A stretch of 5,540 nt of DNA, taken from NCBI GenBank assembly GCA_003518245.1, contig DOZA01000180.1:1-5540 (forward strand), given 5' to 3'. The translations under genes were made by a program, and so were the position numbers. This DNA is from Bacteroidales bacterium (GTDB taxonomy: Bacteria; Bacteroidota; Bacteroidia; Bacteroidales; VadinHA17). Positions 4,862 to 5,540 of this stretch are shown one piece after another; the first letter of the stretch is position 1; each line of letters opens with the position of its first letter. Below the pieces are notes generated by a model, which was given only the letters and a program-made list of their open reading frames with translations, was not told the origin of the DNA and did no database searches.

Positions 4862-5540
4862 TGGCATCAAACAGAAAAAGACTTTCCTTCTTAGACAGGT
4901 ATCTTACCATCTGGATATTTGCAGCCATGCTGATCGGTGTCCTGGCGGGTCATTTCTTTCCCCAAATCGCAGGGTTCTGGAATGGAATGAGTAGGGGAGC
5001 AACGAATATACCCATAGCCATAGGATTAATAGTAATGATGTACCCGCCCCTTGCGAAAGTAAGGTATGAAGAGCTGAAGGATGTTTTTCGTAATCGGAAA
5101 GTTTTGGCACTCTCACTGGTCCAGAACTGGATTATTGGTCCGGTTCTGATGTTCGTATTAGCCATCGTTTTTCTGCGTGATTATCCGCATTATATGGCAG
5201 GATTGATCCTTATCGGACTGGCAAGATGTATTGCAATGGTGATTGTCTGGAACGACCTTGCCAAAGGAGATAACGAATATGCTGCTGGTTTAGTGGCCTT
5301 CAACTCAATCTTTCAGGTTCTGTTCTTCTCATTGTATGCTTATGTCTTTATTACATTGCTTCCGAAATGGTTCGGACTGGAATCATTCGTGGTGGATATC
5401 ACCATCGGGGAGATTGCTAAAAGTGTCTTTATTTATTTGGGGATTCCTTTCATAGCGGGATTTCTGACCAGATACATTTTTATTAGGATAAAGAATAAAG
5501 AGTGGTATCACAATAAATTTATTCCCAAGATCAGTCCTCT
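4861..5540 (+). CDS. acr3: Acr3-family arsenite exporter, N-terminal part
   Basis: The frame starts at the ATG overlapping the arsC stop and stays open to the window end, giving 226 full codons of a protein usually about 350 residues or longer. The sequence begins [20 protein letters not shown]. Further Acr3 blocks follow: [20 protein letters not shown] (50-69), [16 protein letters not shown] (86-101) and [19 protein letters not shown] (119-137), with the conserved membrane cysteine at C123. [20 protein letters not shown] comes next. Acr3 proteins (BART superfamily, ten helices) export arsenite using the proton gradient. Visible hydrophobic segments near 14-34, 47-66, 83-104, 111-131, 143-163 and 188-210 fit the first six. 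It acts directly after ArsC in the same operon. The rest of the gene is outside the window. Confidence 0.93.
   Translation, partial: MASNRKRLSFLDRYLTIWIFAAMLIGVLAGHFFPQIAGFWNGMSRGATNIPIAIGLIVMMYPPLAKVRYEELKDVFRNRKVLALSLVQNWIIGPVLMFVLAIVFLRDYPHYMAGLILIGLARCIAMVIVWNDLAKGDNEYAAGLVAFNSIFQVLFFSLYAYVFITLLPKWFGLESFVVDITIGEIAKSVFIYLGIPFIAGFLTRYIFIRIKNKEWYHNKFIPKISP

Overview
The window looks like chromosome from a member of the Bacteroidota. It is AT-rich, its leaders are short and A-rich with no clear Shine-Dalgarno sites, and its promoters carry Bacteroidota-type -7 boxes (TAnnTTTG). One of these has a matching -33 TTTG exactly 19 nt upstream. The protein families fit that phylum; the genus cannot be read from the sequence.

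Layout. Positions 1-225 hold the C-terminal end of an M48 (Ste24-like) membrane metallopeptidase. Positions 352-1380 hold a complete aldo/keto reductase with a Tat signal. Neither has an evident link to the rest. From 1526 to the right edge the window is an arsenic-resistance (ars) island built as two divergent arms around 3942-4092.

The leftward (minus) arm reads: arsR-type repressor, small cytoplasmic thioredoxin-like protein (CARC), ArsF-like lipoprotein thioredoxin (CATC), ArsG-like membrane protein, ArsP_1/DUF318-type permease. The rightward (plus) arm reads: second arsR-type repressor, thioredoxin-coupled arsenate reductase ArsC, Acr3 arsenite exporter (cut by the window end). The right arm is the standard inorganic route: arsenate is reduced to arsenite, which is exported. 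The left arm resembles Bacteroidota clusters linked to organoarsenicals; its chemistry here is inferred only.

Two points stand out. First, the two middle genes of the left arm are both damaged. The ArsF-like gene has a one-base frameshift immediately before its CxxC motif. The ArsG-like gene keeps its natural start and end but has apparently lost about half its length in frame, including one of two membrane cysteines. I propose that Trx-ArsG-ArsF formed a CcdA/DsbD-like relay of reducing power across the membrane, and that this module is decaying (or is damaged in this assembly) while the repressor, thioredoxin and permease stay intact. Second, an operator-like element TTCG-N8-CGAA occurs before arsR1, before the thioredoxin gene and before the permease gene. 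A related element with different arms (TTATGACG-N8-CGTCATAA) sits before arsR2. At two of these sites the 8-nt spacer is itself a TAnnTTTG box, so a bound repressor would cover the promoter.
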